Below, piece after piece: positions 33,018 to 42,302 of a DNA stretch of 64,000 bases. A model generated the notes under the pieces. It made no database searches, had not been told where the DNA came from, and saw only the letters and a program-made list of their open reading frames with translations. The position numbers and the translations under genes were made by a program. This stretch comes from Methylobacterium sp. FF17. GTDB lineage: Bacteria; Pseudomonadota; Alphaproteobacteria; Rhizobiales; Beijerinckiaceae. Each line of letters opens with the position of its first letter. Within the stretch, counting starts at the first letter, position 1. The DNA lies in the NCBI RefSeq assembly GCF_025813715.1, contig NZ_CP107532.1:4798501-4862500 (forward strand), in the 5' to 3' direction.

Positions 33018-34235
33018 TCAGGCCGATCCGACCCGGTACTCGCGCGGCGGCGCGAGGCCGCTGACCGCGAAGGCGCCGACGATGCGGTCGCGGTAGATCC
33101 GGGGGTTGTGCGAGGCGATGGTGCGGGCGTTGCGCCAGTAGCGGTCGAGGCCCAGGCCCTCCTTCACCGCCGAGGCGCCGAGCGCGTCGAACAGGCCGGT
33201 GGTCGCCTCCAGCACGAGGTTCGTCACCACGGTGACGGCCTGGTTGACCTCGACATCGGCGAGGCTGGCGGAGGCCGTCGTGTCCGCGCCGGCGGCGCGC
33301 GCCTCGAACACCCGCTGCACCGCCTCGGCCGCCTTCAGCACGATGGCGCCCGCCGCGTAGGCGTTGCCCCGGACGCGGCCGACCACCGCCTGGACCTGCG
33401 GATCGTCACGGGTGTGGGCCGCGTTGCCGTGGCTGTAGACGCGTCGGCGCTCGGCCACGAGCCGGGCCACGTCCTCGGCCGCCGCGCGACCGATGCCCGC
33501 GAGCGTGGCGAGGTGCACGAGCTGGAAGAACGCCATGGCGTAGGGAAAGCGCGCCGGATCCGGCTTGATCCAGTCGGGCTCGACCACGACGCCCGTGAAA
33601 TGCGCGGTGCCGCTCGCGGTGAGCGCCTGCCCGAACCCGTCCCAGTCGTCGACGATCTCGACGCCGGGCGCGCGGGTGGAGACCGCCGCCACCACCGGGG
33701 CGCCGTCCTCGTCCTGGGCCGAGAGGTGGATCCAGTCCGCGAAGAGCGAGCCGGTGGTGTAGAATTTCCGGCCGTCCACGACCCGCTCGCCGCCGCGCTG
33801 GCGGATGACGGTGTCGAACTGTCCGACCCGCGCCTCCCCGGTCTCGGAGACGCCGCTGCCGATGGTCTCGCCGGCCGCGATCCGCCCGGTCCAGCGCGCC
33901 CGCCATTCGGGCGAGGTCGAGCAGAGCACGTCCTCGGTGAAGCCGAAATGCGCGCGCAGCGCATTGGTGACGTTGGAATCGGCCTGCGACAGCTCGATCA
34001 GCAGGTTGAACAATTCCGGCAGGTTCGCCCCGTGCCCGCCCGCCTCCTCCGGGAGCCGGAGGGTCGTGAAATGCGCGTCCCGGAGCCAGTCGATCTCGGC
34101 ATGCGGCAGCCGGCGCGCCCCGTCCCGGGCGATCGCCGTGGCGCGGATCTCGGCGAAGACCGGGCGAAAGCGCGTGGCGAGGTCCTCGTAGCGCCCGCTC
34201 GGCCCCGCGCCCCAGCCTGCATCGGTTTGCGACAT
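33018..34235 (-). CDS. Acyl-CoA dehydrogenase-type flavoprotein, SfnB/DszC-like
   Basis: 405 residues. N-terminal helical domain (ARRLPHAEIDWLRDAHFTTLRLPEEAGGHGANLPELFNLLIELSQADSN), central beta domain (GSGVSETGEARVGQFDTVI, FYTTGSLFADWIHL) and C-terminal four-helix domain ending HNPRIYRDRIVGAF. No catalytic glutamate of acyl-CoA oxidation is evident, so the desulfurisation or dimethylsulfone-type subfamily, which uses reduced flavin, is likely. It is divergent from the DszA-like gene at 34538 and next to the broken LLM gene. Cytoplasmic. Confidence 0.85.
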   Translation of the reverse strand: MSQTDAGWGAGPSGRYEDLATRFRPVFAEIRATAIARDGARRLPHAEIDWLRDAHFTTLRLPEEAGGHGANLPELFNLLIELSQADSNVTNALRAHFGFTEDVLCSTSPEWRARWTGRIAAGETIGSGVSETGEARVGQFDTVIRQRGGERVVDGRKFYTTGSLFADWIHLSAQDEDGAPVVAAVSTRAPGVEIVDDWDGFGQALTASGTAHFTGVVVEPDWIKPDPARFPYAMAFFQLVHLATLAGIGRAAAEDVARLVAERRRVYSHGNAAHTRDDPQVQAVVGRVRGNAYAAGAIVLKAAEAVQRVFEARAAGADTTASASLADVEVNQAVTVVTNLVLEATTGLFDALGASAVKEGLGLDRYWRNARTIASHNPRIYRDRIVGAFAVSGLAPPREYRVGSA

Positions 34236-34537
34236 GGTCTGTGAGATCCCGTACCTGAACGGCGCCGGTGTGGCGGCAGGCGCTGAGATCCGGGATTATG
34301 ATCGGAAACTCAAGACGTTCCATGGTATTTCTGCGGTGAATGGTCAAATTTAGAAGCCGTTTCCCCGATCTCGACAGCAGAAAAACGATCTTTCTCTATG
34401 ATCGTCGAAGTGAAAAAGAACGTTCTTGTTGACCTGCCGGGGTTGGCGACTACCCTGACCGTCGCCACTGCGCCGTCGCGTGACATCGCGTGACATCGCG
34501 TCCGTCGAGCGTGGCCTCCGCGCAACGGAATCCCTCT
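34236..34537. promoter_or_regulatory. Divergent promoter region of the sulfur-scavenging genes
   Basis: 302 bases without a gene. Contains the perfect palindrome AAGAACGTTCTT (34416-34427) and the tandem decamer TGACATCGCG twice (34481-34500). Lower GC than its neighbours. Likely sites for sulfur-starvation regulators. Confidence 0.55.
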
Positions 34538-35950
34538 ATGACGAACCGCCGAGAACTCCGGCCGCGCGAACTCCGGCTGAACGCCTTCCAGATGGCCTCG
34601 CCGGGCCACACCTGGGCCGGCCTGTGGCGGCACCCGCGCGACACGGGCAGCAGCTACAACAGCCTCGACTACTGGGTGGATCTGGCGCGCACCGCCGAGC
34701 GCGGCCTGTTCGACGGGGTCTTCCTCGCCGACGTCCTCGGTCAGTACGACGTCTATGGCGGCAGCGCCGATACCGCCCTGGCCCGGGCCGCGCAGGCGCC
34801 GAGCCTCGACCCGTTCCTGGTGGTGCCCGCCATGGCACAGGCCACCCGCCATCTCGGATTCGGGGTCACCGCCAACCTCACCTACGAGCACCCCTACCCC
34901 TTCGCCCGGCGGATCACGACCCTCGACCACCTCACCGGCGGCCGGGTCGGCTGGAACACCGTCACCGGCTACCTGGAGAGCGGGGCGCGGGGCATGGGCC
35001 AGGACAGGGCCCGCGACCATGACGCGCGCTACGAGGCGGGGGAGGATTTCCTGGCGGCCGCCTACAAGCTCTGGGAGGGAAGCTGGGCGGACGACGCCGT
35101 CCGCCGCGACCGGGCCGGCGGCGTCTTCACGGACCCCGCCAAGGTGCACCGCATCCGCCACGACGGACCCTATTACCGGGTCGACGGCCGCCACCTCGCG
35201 GAGCCCTCGCCCCAGCGCACGCCGGTCCTCTACCAGGCCGGGACGTCGAGCCGGGGCCGGCTGTTCGCCGGGCGCCACGCGGAGGCCGTGTTCCTCAACG
35301 GCCAGACCAAGCCCCTGGCGGCCCAGGCCGTGCGCGCCATCCGCGAGGCCGCCCGTGCCGCCGGGCGCGACCCCCACGACATCCGCATGTTCCTCGGCGC
35401 CACCGTCATCGTGGCGCCGACCCGCGCCGAGGCCCTGTCCCTCCGCGACGAATATGCCCGCTACCTCGACGTCGAGGGCCAGCTCGCCCTGGTTTCCGGC
35501 TGGACCGGCATCGACCTGTCGGTCCTGGGGCCTGACGAGGCCCTGGCCTACGTGAAGACCAACGCCATGCAGTCCCTGGTGGAGACCCTGACGCAAGGCG
35601 GCGAGCGGCCCTTCACCCGGGCCGACTTCGCCGAGTTCGGCCCGCGCGGCGCGCGCGCGCCCTTCATCGTCGGCGCGCCCTCGGAGGTCGCCGACGAACT
35701 CGTCGCCTGGGCCGAGGCCACCGATGCCGACGGATTCAACCTGACCCGCGCGGTGGCCCCCGAGACCCTCGAGGCCTTCGTCGACCTCGTGGTGCCGGAA
35801 CTGCAGGCGCGCGGCGTCTTCAAGACGCGCTACCGGGAGGGGACGCTCCGGGAGAAGCTGTTCCCGGACGCCGGGCCCCGTCTCAAGGCGAGCCATCCCG
35901 GTGCGGGGTTTCGTCCCGAGGCGCCGGGCGCGGTGCGGGTTGCCTCCTGA
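34538..35950 (+). CDS. LLM-class FMN-dependent monooxygenase, DszA/NtaA type
   Basis: 470 residues from the ATG at 34538. The family hallmarks are intact: RLNAFQMASPGHTWAGLWRHPRDTGSSYNSLDYWVDLAR, LFDGVFLADVLGQYDVYGGS, VPAMAQATRHLGFGVTANLTYEHPYPFARR, LDHLTGGRVGWNTVTGYLESGARGMG, and the late LYQAGTSSRGR. It would use FMNH2 from a separate reductase to split C-S or C-N bonds in sulfones or chelates. It is a full-length counterpart of the broken gene at 31764-33005. Confidence 0.9.
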   Translation: MTNRRELRPRELRLNAFQMASPGHTWAGLWRHPRDTGSSYNSLDYWVDLARTAERGLFDGVFLADVLGQYDVYGGSADTALARAAQAPSLDPFLVVPAMAQATRHLGFGVTANLTYEHPYPFARRITTLDHLTGGRVGWNTVTGYLESGARGMGQDRARDHDARYEAGEDFLAAAYKLWEGSWADDAVRRDRAGGVFTDPAKVHRIRHDGPYYRVDGRHLAEPSPQRTPVLYQAGTSSRGRLFAGRHAEAVFLNGQTKPLAAQAVRAIREAARAAGRDPHDIRMFLGATVIVAPTRAEALSLRDEYARYLDVEGQLALVSGWTGIDLSVLGPDEALAYVKTNAMQSLVETLTQGGERPFTRADFAEFGPRGARAPFIVGAPSEVADELVAWAEATDADGFNLTRAVAPETLEAFVDLVVPELQARGVFKTRYREGTLREKLFPDAGPRLKASHPGAGFRPEAPGAVRVAS

Positions 35951-36216
35951 ACCGGGTCGATGCGGAGGGAGGACAGGTGTTTCGGCACCCGGAACGGGCC
36001 GGAGAAACATCGATCCAAGGTTTGGCTAAAATTCGGAAAAGCGTTTTCTTGCGTGTCGGCGATCAGTGTCTGTAGAAAGGATGAATAATGCGTGATCGTC
36101 CTGCCGTACGGCAAATGATCCGAAGTCGAACACGCTTGAAACCTGGTGCGCGCCGCCCGGTCCCGTGATGGGCCGGGGTGAGGCCGCGCCGGACCCGATA
36201 TCCCGATCCGGAGCCG
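35951..36216. other. Promoter region of the second ssuA-like operon
   Basis: Contains the imperfect dyad GGAAAAGCGTTTTCTT (about 36035-36050). No coding frame seen. Confidence 0.4.
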
Positions 36217-37212
36217 ATGATGACCGACGACACGCCGCGCGGGGCGACCCCGTCGCGCCGGATGATCCTGCGCGCCGGGATCGGCGCCGCCGCGCTCCTG
36301 CCCCTGGGCGCCCCGGCGGTGCGGGCGGCCGAGCGCACCGTTCGCCTGAGCTACCAGCGCTCCTCGACCCTGCTCACCGTCCTGAAGGCGAAGGGCACCC
36401 TCGACGCGCGCCTGAAGCCGCTGGGTTTCGCGCCCTCCTGGCACCTGTTCACCAGCGTGATCGAGCCGATGAACGCTGGGGCGGTCGATCTCCACGCGGA
36501 CGTGGCGGACGCGGTGCCGATCTTCACGCAGGCCGCCAACGCGCCCCTGACCTTCTACGCCCGCGAGGTCGGCGCGCCCTCGGCCGAGGCCATCATCGTC
36601 CCGGCCGAATCGCCGATCCGCACGATCGCCGACCTGAAGGGCCGCACGGTGGGGGTGTCGCGGGGCTCGGGCTGCCACTTCATCCTGGCGGCGGCGCTCA
36701 GGAACGCGGGCCTCGGCATCGCCGACATCAAGCCGGCCTACCTCCAGGCGCCGGAAGGGCTCGCGGCCTTCGGCCAGGGCAGCCTCGATGCCTGGGTGAT
36801 CTGGGATCCGTTCCTCGCCATCGCGCAGGCCAAGCGCCCGGTCCGGGTGCTCGCCGACGCCACCGGCCTGTCGAGCTACCACCGCTACTATCTGGCCAAT
36901 GACAGCTTCGTGGCCGAGAACCCCCACGTGGTCGCGGCCGTCTACGAGGCCCTGAAGGAGGCCGGCCGCTGGGTGAAGGCCGAGCCGGAGGCGGCGGTGG
37001 CCCTGCTCGCCCCGATCTGGGGCGACCTGTCGCCGGAGGTCGTCGCTACCGTGAACCGGCGGCGGACCTACGAGGTCACCCCGGTCGTGCGTGCGGAACT
37101 CGGCGAGCAGCAGGCCATCGCCGACACCTTCCACGAGGCCCGGCTGATCCCGCGCAGGCTCGACGCCACGGGCGTGCGCATCTGGCAGCCCTCCGGCGCG
37201 CGGGCGGGCTGA
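36217..37212 (+). CDS. ssuA: SsuA/NrtA-type substrate-binding protein
   Basis: 331 residues; ATGATG at 36217-36222 leaves two start choices, the second better spaced from GGAG. Twin-arginine signal (PSRRMILRAGIGAAALLPLG...VRA), then the family pattern (VRLSYQRSSTLLTVLKAKGTLDARL, VDLHADVADAVPIFTQAAN, LDAWVIWDPFLAIAQAK). It should bind a sulfonate or related sulfur compound in the periplasm. The monooxygenase gene begins 1 base after its stop. No permease or ATPase is adjacent. Confidence 0.88.
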   Translation: MMTDDTPRGATPSRRMILRAGIGAAALLPLGAPAVRAAERTVRLSYQRSSTLLTVLKAKGTLDARLKPLGFAPSWHLFTSVIEPMNAGAVDLHADVADAVPIFTQAANAPLTFYAREVGAPSAEAIIVPAESPIRTIADLKGRTVGVSRGSGCHFILAAALRNAGLGIADIKPAYLQAPEGLAAFGQGSLDAWVIWDPFLAIAQAKRPVRVLADATGLSSYHRYYLANDSFVAENPHVVAAVYEALKEAGRWVKAEPEAAVALLAPIWGDLSPEVVATVNRRRTYEVTPVVRAELGEQQAIADTFHEARLIPRRLDATGVRIWQPSGARAG

Positions 37213-37213
37213 G

Positions 37214-38257
37214 GTGAGCCCCCCGCCCCGCTTCGGGATCTGGGCCGCCGTCCACGGCGCGCGGGCCGCCCACCACGATCCGGACGAACCGGACGACGCC
37301 ACCTGGGAGCGCAACCGCGCCCTGGTGCTGGAGGCCGAGGCGCTGGGCTTCGACGCGGTGCTCGTCGCCCAGCACACGGCCAACCCCTTCGACGATGCCC
37401 GCGACCAGCTGGAGGCCTGGACGGCCTCGGCCGCCCTGGCGGCCCTCACCCGCCGCATCGAGATCATCGCGGCGATCAAGCCGGGGCTCTACCACCCCGT
37501 CGTGCTCGCCAAGATGGCCCTGCAGATCGAGCACATCGCTCAAGGGCGCTTCGCCCTGAACCTGGTGAATGCCTGGAACCGGGCCGAGTTCGAGCGGGCG
37601 GGCCTCCCGTTCCCGGCCCACGACGCGCGCTACGCCTATGGGGCCGAATGGATCGGGCTCGTCGACCGGCTGATGCGGGGCGAGCGCGTCACCCATGCGG
37701 GCCCGCATTTCCAGGTCTCGGATTACCAATTGCGCCCGGCCGGGACCTTCCGGCCGCGCCCGACGATCTATCTCGGCGGCGAATCGGAGCCGGCCCGTGC
37801 GCTCGCGGCCGAGCGGGCCGATGTCTGGTTCATCAACGGGCAGCCCCTCGCCGACGTCGCGGCCCTGATCGCGGATTTGGCCCGTCGGCCCACCGCCCGG
37901 ACGCCCCTGCGCTACGGCCTCTCCGCCTTCGTGATCGCCCGCGAGACGGACGCGGCGGCAGAGGCGGAGCACGCCCGGCTCCTCGCCCTGGCGCATCGCG
38001 ACGCGGCCCTGCGGGCCGAGACGCGGGCCCGCACCGATGCGGCGAGCGTGATGTTTGCCAAGACCGACGCGGCGGCCAGCCGCCACGTGGGCACCAACGG
38101 CGGCACGGCGGCCGGGCTGGTGGGCAGCTACGCGACCGTCGCGGAGCGCATCCGCGCCTTCCACGGGGCCGGCATCGCGCTGTTCATGCTGCAGTTCCAG
38201 CCCTTCGAGGCGGAGATGCGGCGCTTTGCCGAGCATGTCCTGCCCCGGGTGCGCTGA
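37214..38257 (+). CDS. LLM-class monooxygenase, SfnG/SsuD-like
   Basis: 347 residues from a GTG 1 base after the ssuA stop. Pattern: FGIWAAVHGARAA, VLEAEALGFDAVLVAQHTAN, LTRRIEIIAAIKPGLYHPVVLAKMALQIEHIAQGRFALNLVNAW, IYLGGESEPARALAAERADVWFINGQP. This is the FMNH2-dependent dimethylsulfone/alkanesulfonate monooxygenase type, releasing sulfite or methanesulfinate. SfnG is the closest remembered relative; substrate not determinable. Confidence 0.85.
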   Translation: MSPPPRFGIWAAVHGARAAHHDPDEPDDATWERNRALVLEAEALGFDAVLVAQHTANPFDDARDQLEAWTASAALAALTRRIEIIAAIKPGLYHPVVLAKMALQIEHIAQGRFALNLVNAWNRAEFERAGLPFPAHDARYAYGAEWIGLVDRLMRGERVTHAGPHFQVSDYQLRPAGTFRPRPTIYLGGESEPARALAAERADVWFINGQPLADVAALIADLARRPTARTPLRYGLSAFVIARETDAAAEAEHARLLALAHRDAALRAETRARTDAASVMFAKTDAAASRHVGTNGGTAAGLVGSYATVAERIRAFHGAGIALFMLQFQPFEAEMRRFAEHVLPRVR

Positions 38258-38415
38258 GCCCCGGGCCCGCGCCGGCTCCGGTGCCGCCTGCGACAAGCCG
38301 CTTGCCACGAACCGCTCCCTGCCCTCATAAGAGAACAGAGAGAGAACTGACGGGGCGCCGGCCGGCACGGTCGAGGCGCGGCCCGGACGGATCGCGGGGG
38401 CGGCGGGGCACGGTC

Positions 38416-40863
38416 ATGACGGTGAGTGCCACGCCCGGTCCGGTGCCCGGCCGCACGCTGTTCTTCTTCGAGAAGCCCTCGGCGATGCGCCAGCTCCAGC
38501 GCTTCTTCCGCTCGCCCGGCACCGTCTGCGTCGCGGCCGAGGGGCACCTCCTCGCGGCGGAGGAGCCCGGCCGGATCCGGCCCGACTGGAAGCCCTGGCG
38601 CTTCGAGGCCCTGCCCATCGTCCTCGACGCCATCCCGCTCCAGTGCGGCACGAACCGGTCCGGCCAGTCCCATGCGGGCCGGATCGCCGCCATCGCCCAG
38701 GCGTTGCGGGGCGTCGAGCGGGTCATCATCGCCACCGATCCGGGGCGCGAAGGCTCGATGATCGCCTGGGAGGTACTGGAGCATCTCGGCTGGCGCGGGC
38801 GCGTGGATCGCCTGAAGCTCGGGGCGCTGGACGACGTCTCGATCCGGCGCGCCTTCGCGACCCTGGCGCGGGAGCCGGATTCGGGGGAGCGCGACTACGC
38901 GGCCTATCTCGAGGCGCTCTGCCGCCAGTACGAGGATTACCATCTCGGCCTGAACGGCACCCGCGCCATCTCCCTGCGCCTGCGCCCGCCCGCCTTCCGC
39001 GAGCCCTGGCGCTTCGGCGGCGTGCAGTCGCCCACCCTCGCCATCCTGGCCGATCTCGAGGCGCGCATCCGCTCCTTCGTGCCGCAGGACTTCTACAAGG
39101 TGGCGCTGCACGTGGAGACGGGCACCGGCGCCGCCCTGACCCTGTGGCACATGCCCAAGGAGCGGATCTTCGCGCGCGGGACGGCCGAGGCCATCGCGGC
39201 GGCCGCCGCCGCCTGGTCCGGGCCGCTGGCGGTGGAGCAGCGCGACGTGCGCCGCGCGCCGCCGCGCCTGTTCTCGAAGGACACCCTGGCCCGGCGCTGC
39301 GCCAAGCGCTTCGGCTGGGACCCGCAGCACACCGCCCGGCTGGCCCAGGAACTCTACGACCAGGGCTATCTCAGCTATCCGCGCACCGAGTCGGAATCGC
39401 TGCCGGAGGGGCAGGCGGGGGATGCCGGCGCGGTGCTCGCCGCCATCGGTCGCGTGCGCCCCGATCTCGCGGCCCTGATGACGGACGACCCCATCATCCG
39501 GCGCGGCGCGAAGGGTCACTACGTCAAGGATCCGGGCGAGCACCACGCCATCGTGCCCCTGCGCAAGGTGCCGGAGGGGGGCCGGCTGAACGCCGAGCAG
39601 ATCCGGCTGTGGGACCTCGTGGCGAAGGCCTACGTCGCCGCCCACCTGCCCGACGGCATCGATGCCCGCACCAGCGTGGCGGCGGAGGTTTCGGTGGGGG
39701 AGATCCCGGAGGCAGCGGCCGCGCCGGGCCCGAGGCGCTTCTCGGTGACCGGCCGCGTCGTCCGGGTGCCCGGCTGGCGGGCGGTCTACGGCGCCGAGGC
39801 GGAGGCCGAGCCCGACATCGTCCCCGGCAAGGCGCGGCGCGAGGACGAGGCCAGCGTCGCCCGCCTGCCGGCCGTGACCGACGGCGAGGCCGCCCGCGCC
39901 ACCGGCGCCGAGATCGCGCAGGCGGTCACCGAGCCGCCCCGGCGCATCACCCGCGGCGAGTTGCCGGTGGTGATGGGCCGCCTCATCGATCAGGTCGAGG
40001 ATCCGGCGGCCAAGCGCGCCCTGGAGAACCCCGTCAACCCGAACGAGCCGAAGGGGCTCGGCACGGCGGCGACCCGCGACACCATCCTGCCCAAGCTCCT
40101 CAAGAGCCACTACATCAGCCTGGCCGGCGGCAAGGATCCGGCCATCACCGTGACGGAGGTGGGGCTCGCCTTCATCGCGGCGGTGCGGCGGGTGTTCCCG
40201 GCCTATGGCGATCCGGTGGGGCGGGCGATGTTCGAGGCGGATCTCGCCGAGATCGGCCGGGCCACCACCCGGGCGGACGCGCTGGCGCGGGCGGACCGCT
40301 TCCGTGCGCGCACCCGCGCCCGGCTCGACGCCCTGATCGACGCCATCGGGCGGGCGGAGGTCGTCAGCCTCGATCCCGGCCTGATCCCGCCGGGCGCGAA
40401 CCCGGCGGCCCAGGGCGAGGCCCGTCCGCCGACGCCCGCCATGGTGGCCTTCGCGGTGTCGCTGGCCGCCCGCAAGGGCGTGCCCCTGCCCCGCGGCTGC
40501 AAGAGCAGCCTCGCCCGCTGCCGGGCCTTCCTCGACGCCCATGCGGGGCCGCGCCCCGAGGCCCGCGACGGGGTGGGCGCGGAGCGGGCCCCGAGCGCCG
40601 CCATGCTGGCCTATGCGCGCCGCCTGGCCGAGGACCGGGGCCTCGCCTGCCCGCCCGAGGTCGAGGCGCGCTTCGACGCATGTCGCCGCTTCCTCGATGC
40701 CCACGCGCCCAAGGTGTCCGAGTCCGAGGGCTCAGCAGCGGGGGCTTCCGCCGCGCCCGCACGGCCCGCGACGCGCGCCCCGCGCGGCAAGGCCCGGCCG
40801 GTATCCGCGCAACGGTCACGGGCCGGCACGCGGGGCGCCGCCCGGCCGGCGGCGTCGCCCTGA
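38416..40863 (+). CDS. topB: DNA topoisomerase III (type IA)
   Basis: 815 residues from the ATG at 38416. Toprim domain at about 12-130 (FFFEKPSAMRQLQRFF, ATDPGREGSMIAWEVLEHLGW), catalytic Tyr in YLSYPRTESESLPEG, domain IV (QSPTLAILADLEARIRSFVPQDFY) and the late GLGTAATRDTILPKLLKSHYI. C-terminal to the core are two copies of a ~40-residue helical repeat ending CRAFLDAHA and CRRFLDAHA, then a basic tail, instead of zinc fingers. Relaxes negatively supercoiled DNA and decatenates. Stand-alone gene followed by a hairpin. Confidence 0.92.
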   Translation: MTVSATPGPVPGRTLFFFEKPSAMRQLQRFFRSPGTVCVAAEGHLLAAEEPGRIRPDWKPWRFEALPIVLDAIPLQCGTNRSGQSHAGRIAAIAQALRGVERVIIATDPGREGSMIAWEVLEHLGWRGRVDRLKLGALDDVSIRRAFATLAREPDSGERDYAAYLEALCRQYEDYHLGLNGTRAISLRLRPPAFREPWRFGGVQSPTLAILADLEARIRSFVPQDFYKVALHVETGTGAALTLWHMPKERIFARGTAEAIAAAAAAWSGPLAVEQRDVRRAPPRLFSKDTLARRCAKRFGWDPQHTARLAQELYDQGYLSYPRTESESLPEGQAGDAGAVLAAIGRVRPDLAALMTDDPIIRRGAKGHYVKDPGEHHAIVPLRKVPEGGRLNAEQIRLWDLVAKAYVAAHLPDGIDARTSVAAEVSVGEIPEAAAAPGPRRFSVTGRVVRVPGWRAVYGAEAEAEPDIVPGKARREDEASVARLPAVTDGEAARATGAEIAQAVTEPPRRITRGELPVVMGRLIDQVEDPAAKRALENPVNPNEPKGLGTAATRDTILPKLLKSHYISLAGGKDPAITVTEVGLAFIAAVRRVFPAYGDPVGRAMFEADLAEIGRATTRADALARADRFRARTRARLDALIDAIGRAEVVSLDPGLIPPGANPAAQGEARPPTPAMVAFAVSLAARKGVPLPRGCKSSLARCRAFLDAHAGPRPEARDGVGAERAPSAAMLAYARRLAEDRGLACPPEVEARFDACRRFLDAHAPKVSESEGSAAGASAAPARPATRAPRGKARPVSAQRSRAGTRGAARPAASP

Positions 40864-40872
40864 TCCGATGGA

Positions 40873-40898
40873 GCCGCGATCCTGGATCAGGTCGCGGC
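40873..40898. terminator. Hairpin downstream of topB
   Basis: GCCGCGA (40873-40879) pairs with TCGCGGC (40892-40898) and CCTG with CAGG inside. The stem is strong but has no T-run, so it would stabilise the 3' end or act with Rho. It also covers the stop codon of the convergent 42-residue gene. Confidence 0.5.
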
Positions 40899-41015
40899 GG
40901 GGCGGCCGCGCAGGAGCCCGCCGAAGCTCTGGAACGGAAGCCAGAGAAGTTTCAGGGACGCCCGGATGGTCAGGACGGCGGCGACGGTGAAGAGCGCCAG
41001 CAGCGTTTTGATCAT
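40887..41015 (-). CDS. Small membrane protein (42 aa)
   Basis: IKTLLALFTVAAVLTIRASLKLLWLPF is one membrane helix, followed by a basic tail (GGLLRGRPAAT). AAGGA lies 9 bases before the ATG at 41015. Too short for family assignment, but start, ribosome site and topology are consistent. Confidence 0.45.
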   Translation of the reverse strand: MIKTLLALFTVAAVLTIRASLKLLWLPFQSFGGLLRGRPAAT

Positions 41016-41374
41016 GGGTTCGTTTCCTTATCCGGGACCGCCTGGCCTCTGCTTGCGGCAGGACCACCGGCCTCCACCAATGGGCTCGGAGAACAGGGCG
41101 GGATTAAGGACAACCCTGGGCGCGACCGGCCTCGAACGTCCTTCGCCGCGCCGATGTCCGTCCGGCCTCTTACCACGCCGATCCCGCGAGGCTGGGGCCG
41201 GATTGGTTAACAAATCCTTTGATGCGACGGGCGCCCCGCGTCGGCGAGGCCGAGCCTGTCACCGAATGGCGGGCGACCCGGGGGGATAGGCAGGGGCCGC
41301 CTGCCCCCCTATCACCGGGCGACCCCCGCGCCCTCTCGTTCCCATGACCCGTCCTATCCCATGACCCTTGCCCC
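41016..41374. other. Intergenic region upstream of the LysR gene
   Basis: No gene recognised; holds the promoter side of both the small membrane protein and the LysR gene. Confidence 0.35.
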
Positions 41375-42265
41375 ATGACCCTGGACCAGTTGCGGATCTT
41401 CGTGGCGGTGGCCGAGCGCGAGCACGTCACCCGGGCCGCCGAGGCGCTCAACCTCGTGCAGTCGGCGGTGAGCGCGGCCATCGCCACCCTCGAGGGCCGG
41501 CATGCCACGAAGCTGTTCCACCGGGTCGGGCGCGGCATCCAGCTCACGGAACCCGGCCGGGTCTTCCTCGACGAGGCGCGCGCCGTCCTGGCCCGGGCCG
41601 AGGCCGCCGAACTGGTGCTGGCCGATCTCAGCGGCCTGCGCCGGGGGACGCTCGCCCTCCAGGCGAGCCAGACCATCGCCAGCCACTGGCTGCCGGCGCA
41701 CCTCGTGGCCTTCCGCCGGGCCTATCCGGAGATCGTGCTGCGCCTCGAGGTCGGCAACACGGCGGAGGCCGCCGCCGCCGTCCGCGAAGGCCGGGCCGAA
41801 CTCGGCTTCGTCGAGGGCGAGCGCGACGATCCCGCCCTGGCGAGCACGGAGGTGGCGCGGGACGAACTCGTGCTCGTGGTGGCGCCCACGCATCCCTTCG
41901 CGGGCGGGGGCGCGATCGGGCGCGAGGCCCTCGCGGCGGCGGACTGGGTCCTGCGGGAGCCGGGCTCGGGCACCCGCTCGGCCTTCGAGGCCGCCCTGGA
42001 GGCGCGCGGCCTCCCGCCCGCCGGCCTGAAGGTGGCCCTGGAACTGCCCTCGAACGAGGCGGTGCGGGCGGCGGTGGAGGCCGGCGGCGGGGCGAGTGTG
42101 CTGTCGGCCTCGGTGGTCGCCGGCGCCCTGCGCGCCGGCACCCTGGTGCGGGCCGACCTCACGCTGCCGGCGCGGCTCTTCCGGGTGCTGCGGCACCGGG
42201 AACGCTACCGCAGCCGCGCGGCGGACGCGCTCCTCGCCCTCATCGCCCGCGCGCCCGCCGGCTGA
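41375..42265 (+). CDS. LysR-family regulator (YeiE/CysB-like)
   Basis: 296 residues. N-terminal winged helix (LDQLRIFVAVAEREHVTRAAEALNLVQSAVSAAIATLE), effector domain from about residue 90 (LALQASQTIASHWLPAHLVAFRRAYPEIVLRLEVGNTAEAAAAVREGRAELGFVEG). It is convergent with the YeiH gene, with 37 bases between stops. YeiE-type regulators control YeiH and sulfite tolerance in other bacteria, so it probably regulates its neighbour. Confidence 0.85.
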   Translation: MTLDQLRIFVAVAEREHVTRAAEALNLVQSAVSAAIATLEGRHATKLFHRVGRGIQLTEPGRVFLDEARAVLARAEAAELVLADLSGLRRGTLALQASQTIASHWLPAHLVAFRRAYPEIVLRLEVGNTAEAAAAVREGRAELGFVEGERDDPALASTEVARDELVLVVAPTHPFAGGGAIGREALAAADWVLREPGSGTRSAFEAALEARGLPPAGLKVALELPSNEAVRAAVEAGGGASVLSASVVAGALRAGTLVRADLTLPARLFRVLRHRERYRSRAADALLALIARAPAG

Positions 42266-42302
42266 GAAGTCCTGCCCAAGGCGAGAGAAGCCCCGCTCGG
42301 GA

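Noticed and set aside
33406..34347. Arg-rich frames in the SfnB-like gene region
   Set aside because: Shadow frames of the acyl-CoA dehydrogenase-type gene, which has recognisable domain motifs in its own frame.
37648..38415. Upstream extension of topoisomerase III in the same frame
   Set aside because: It overlaps the SfnG-like gene in another frame; the Toprim domain begins just after the ATG at 38416.
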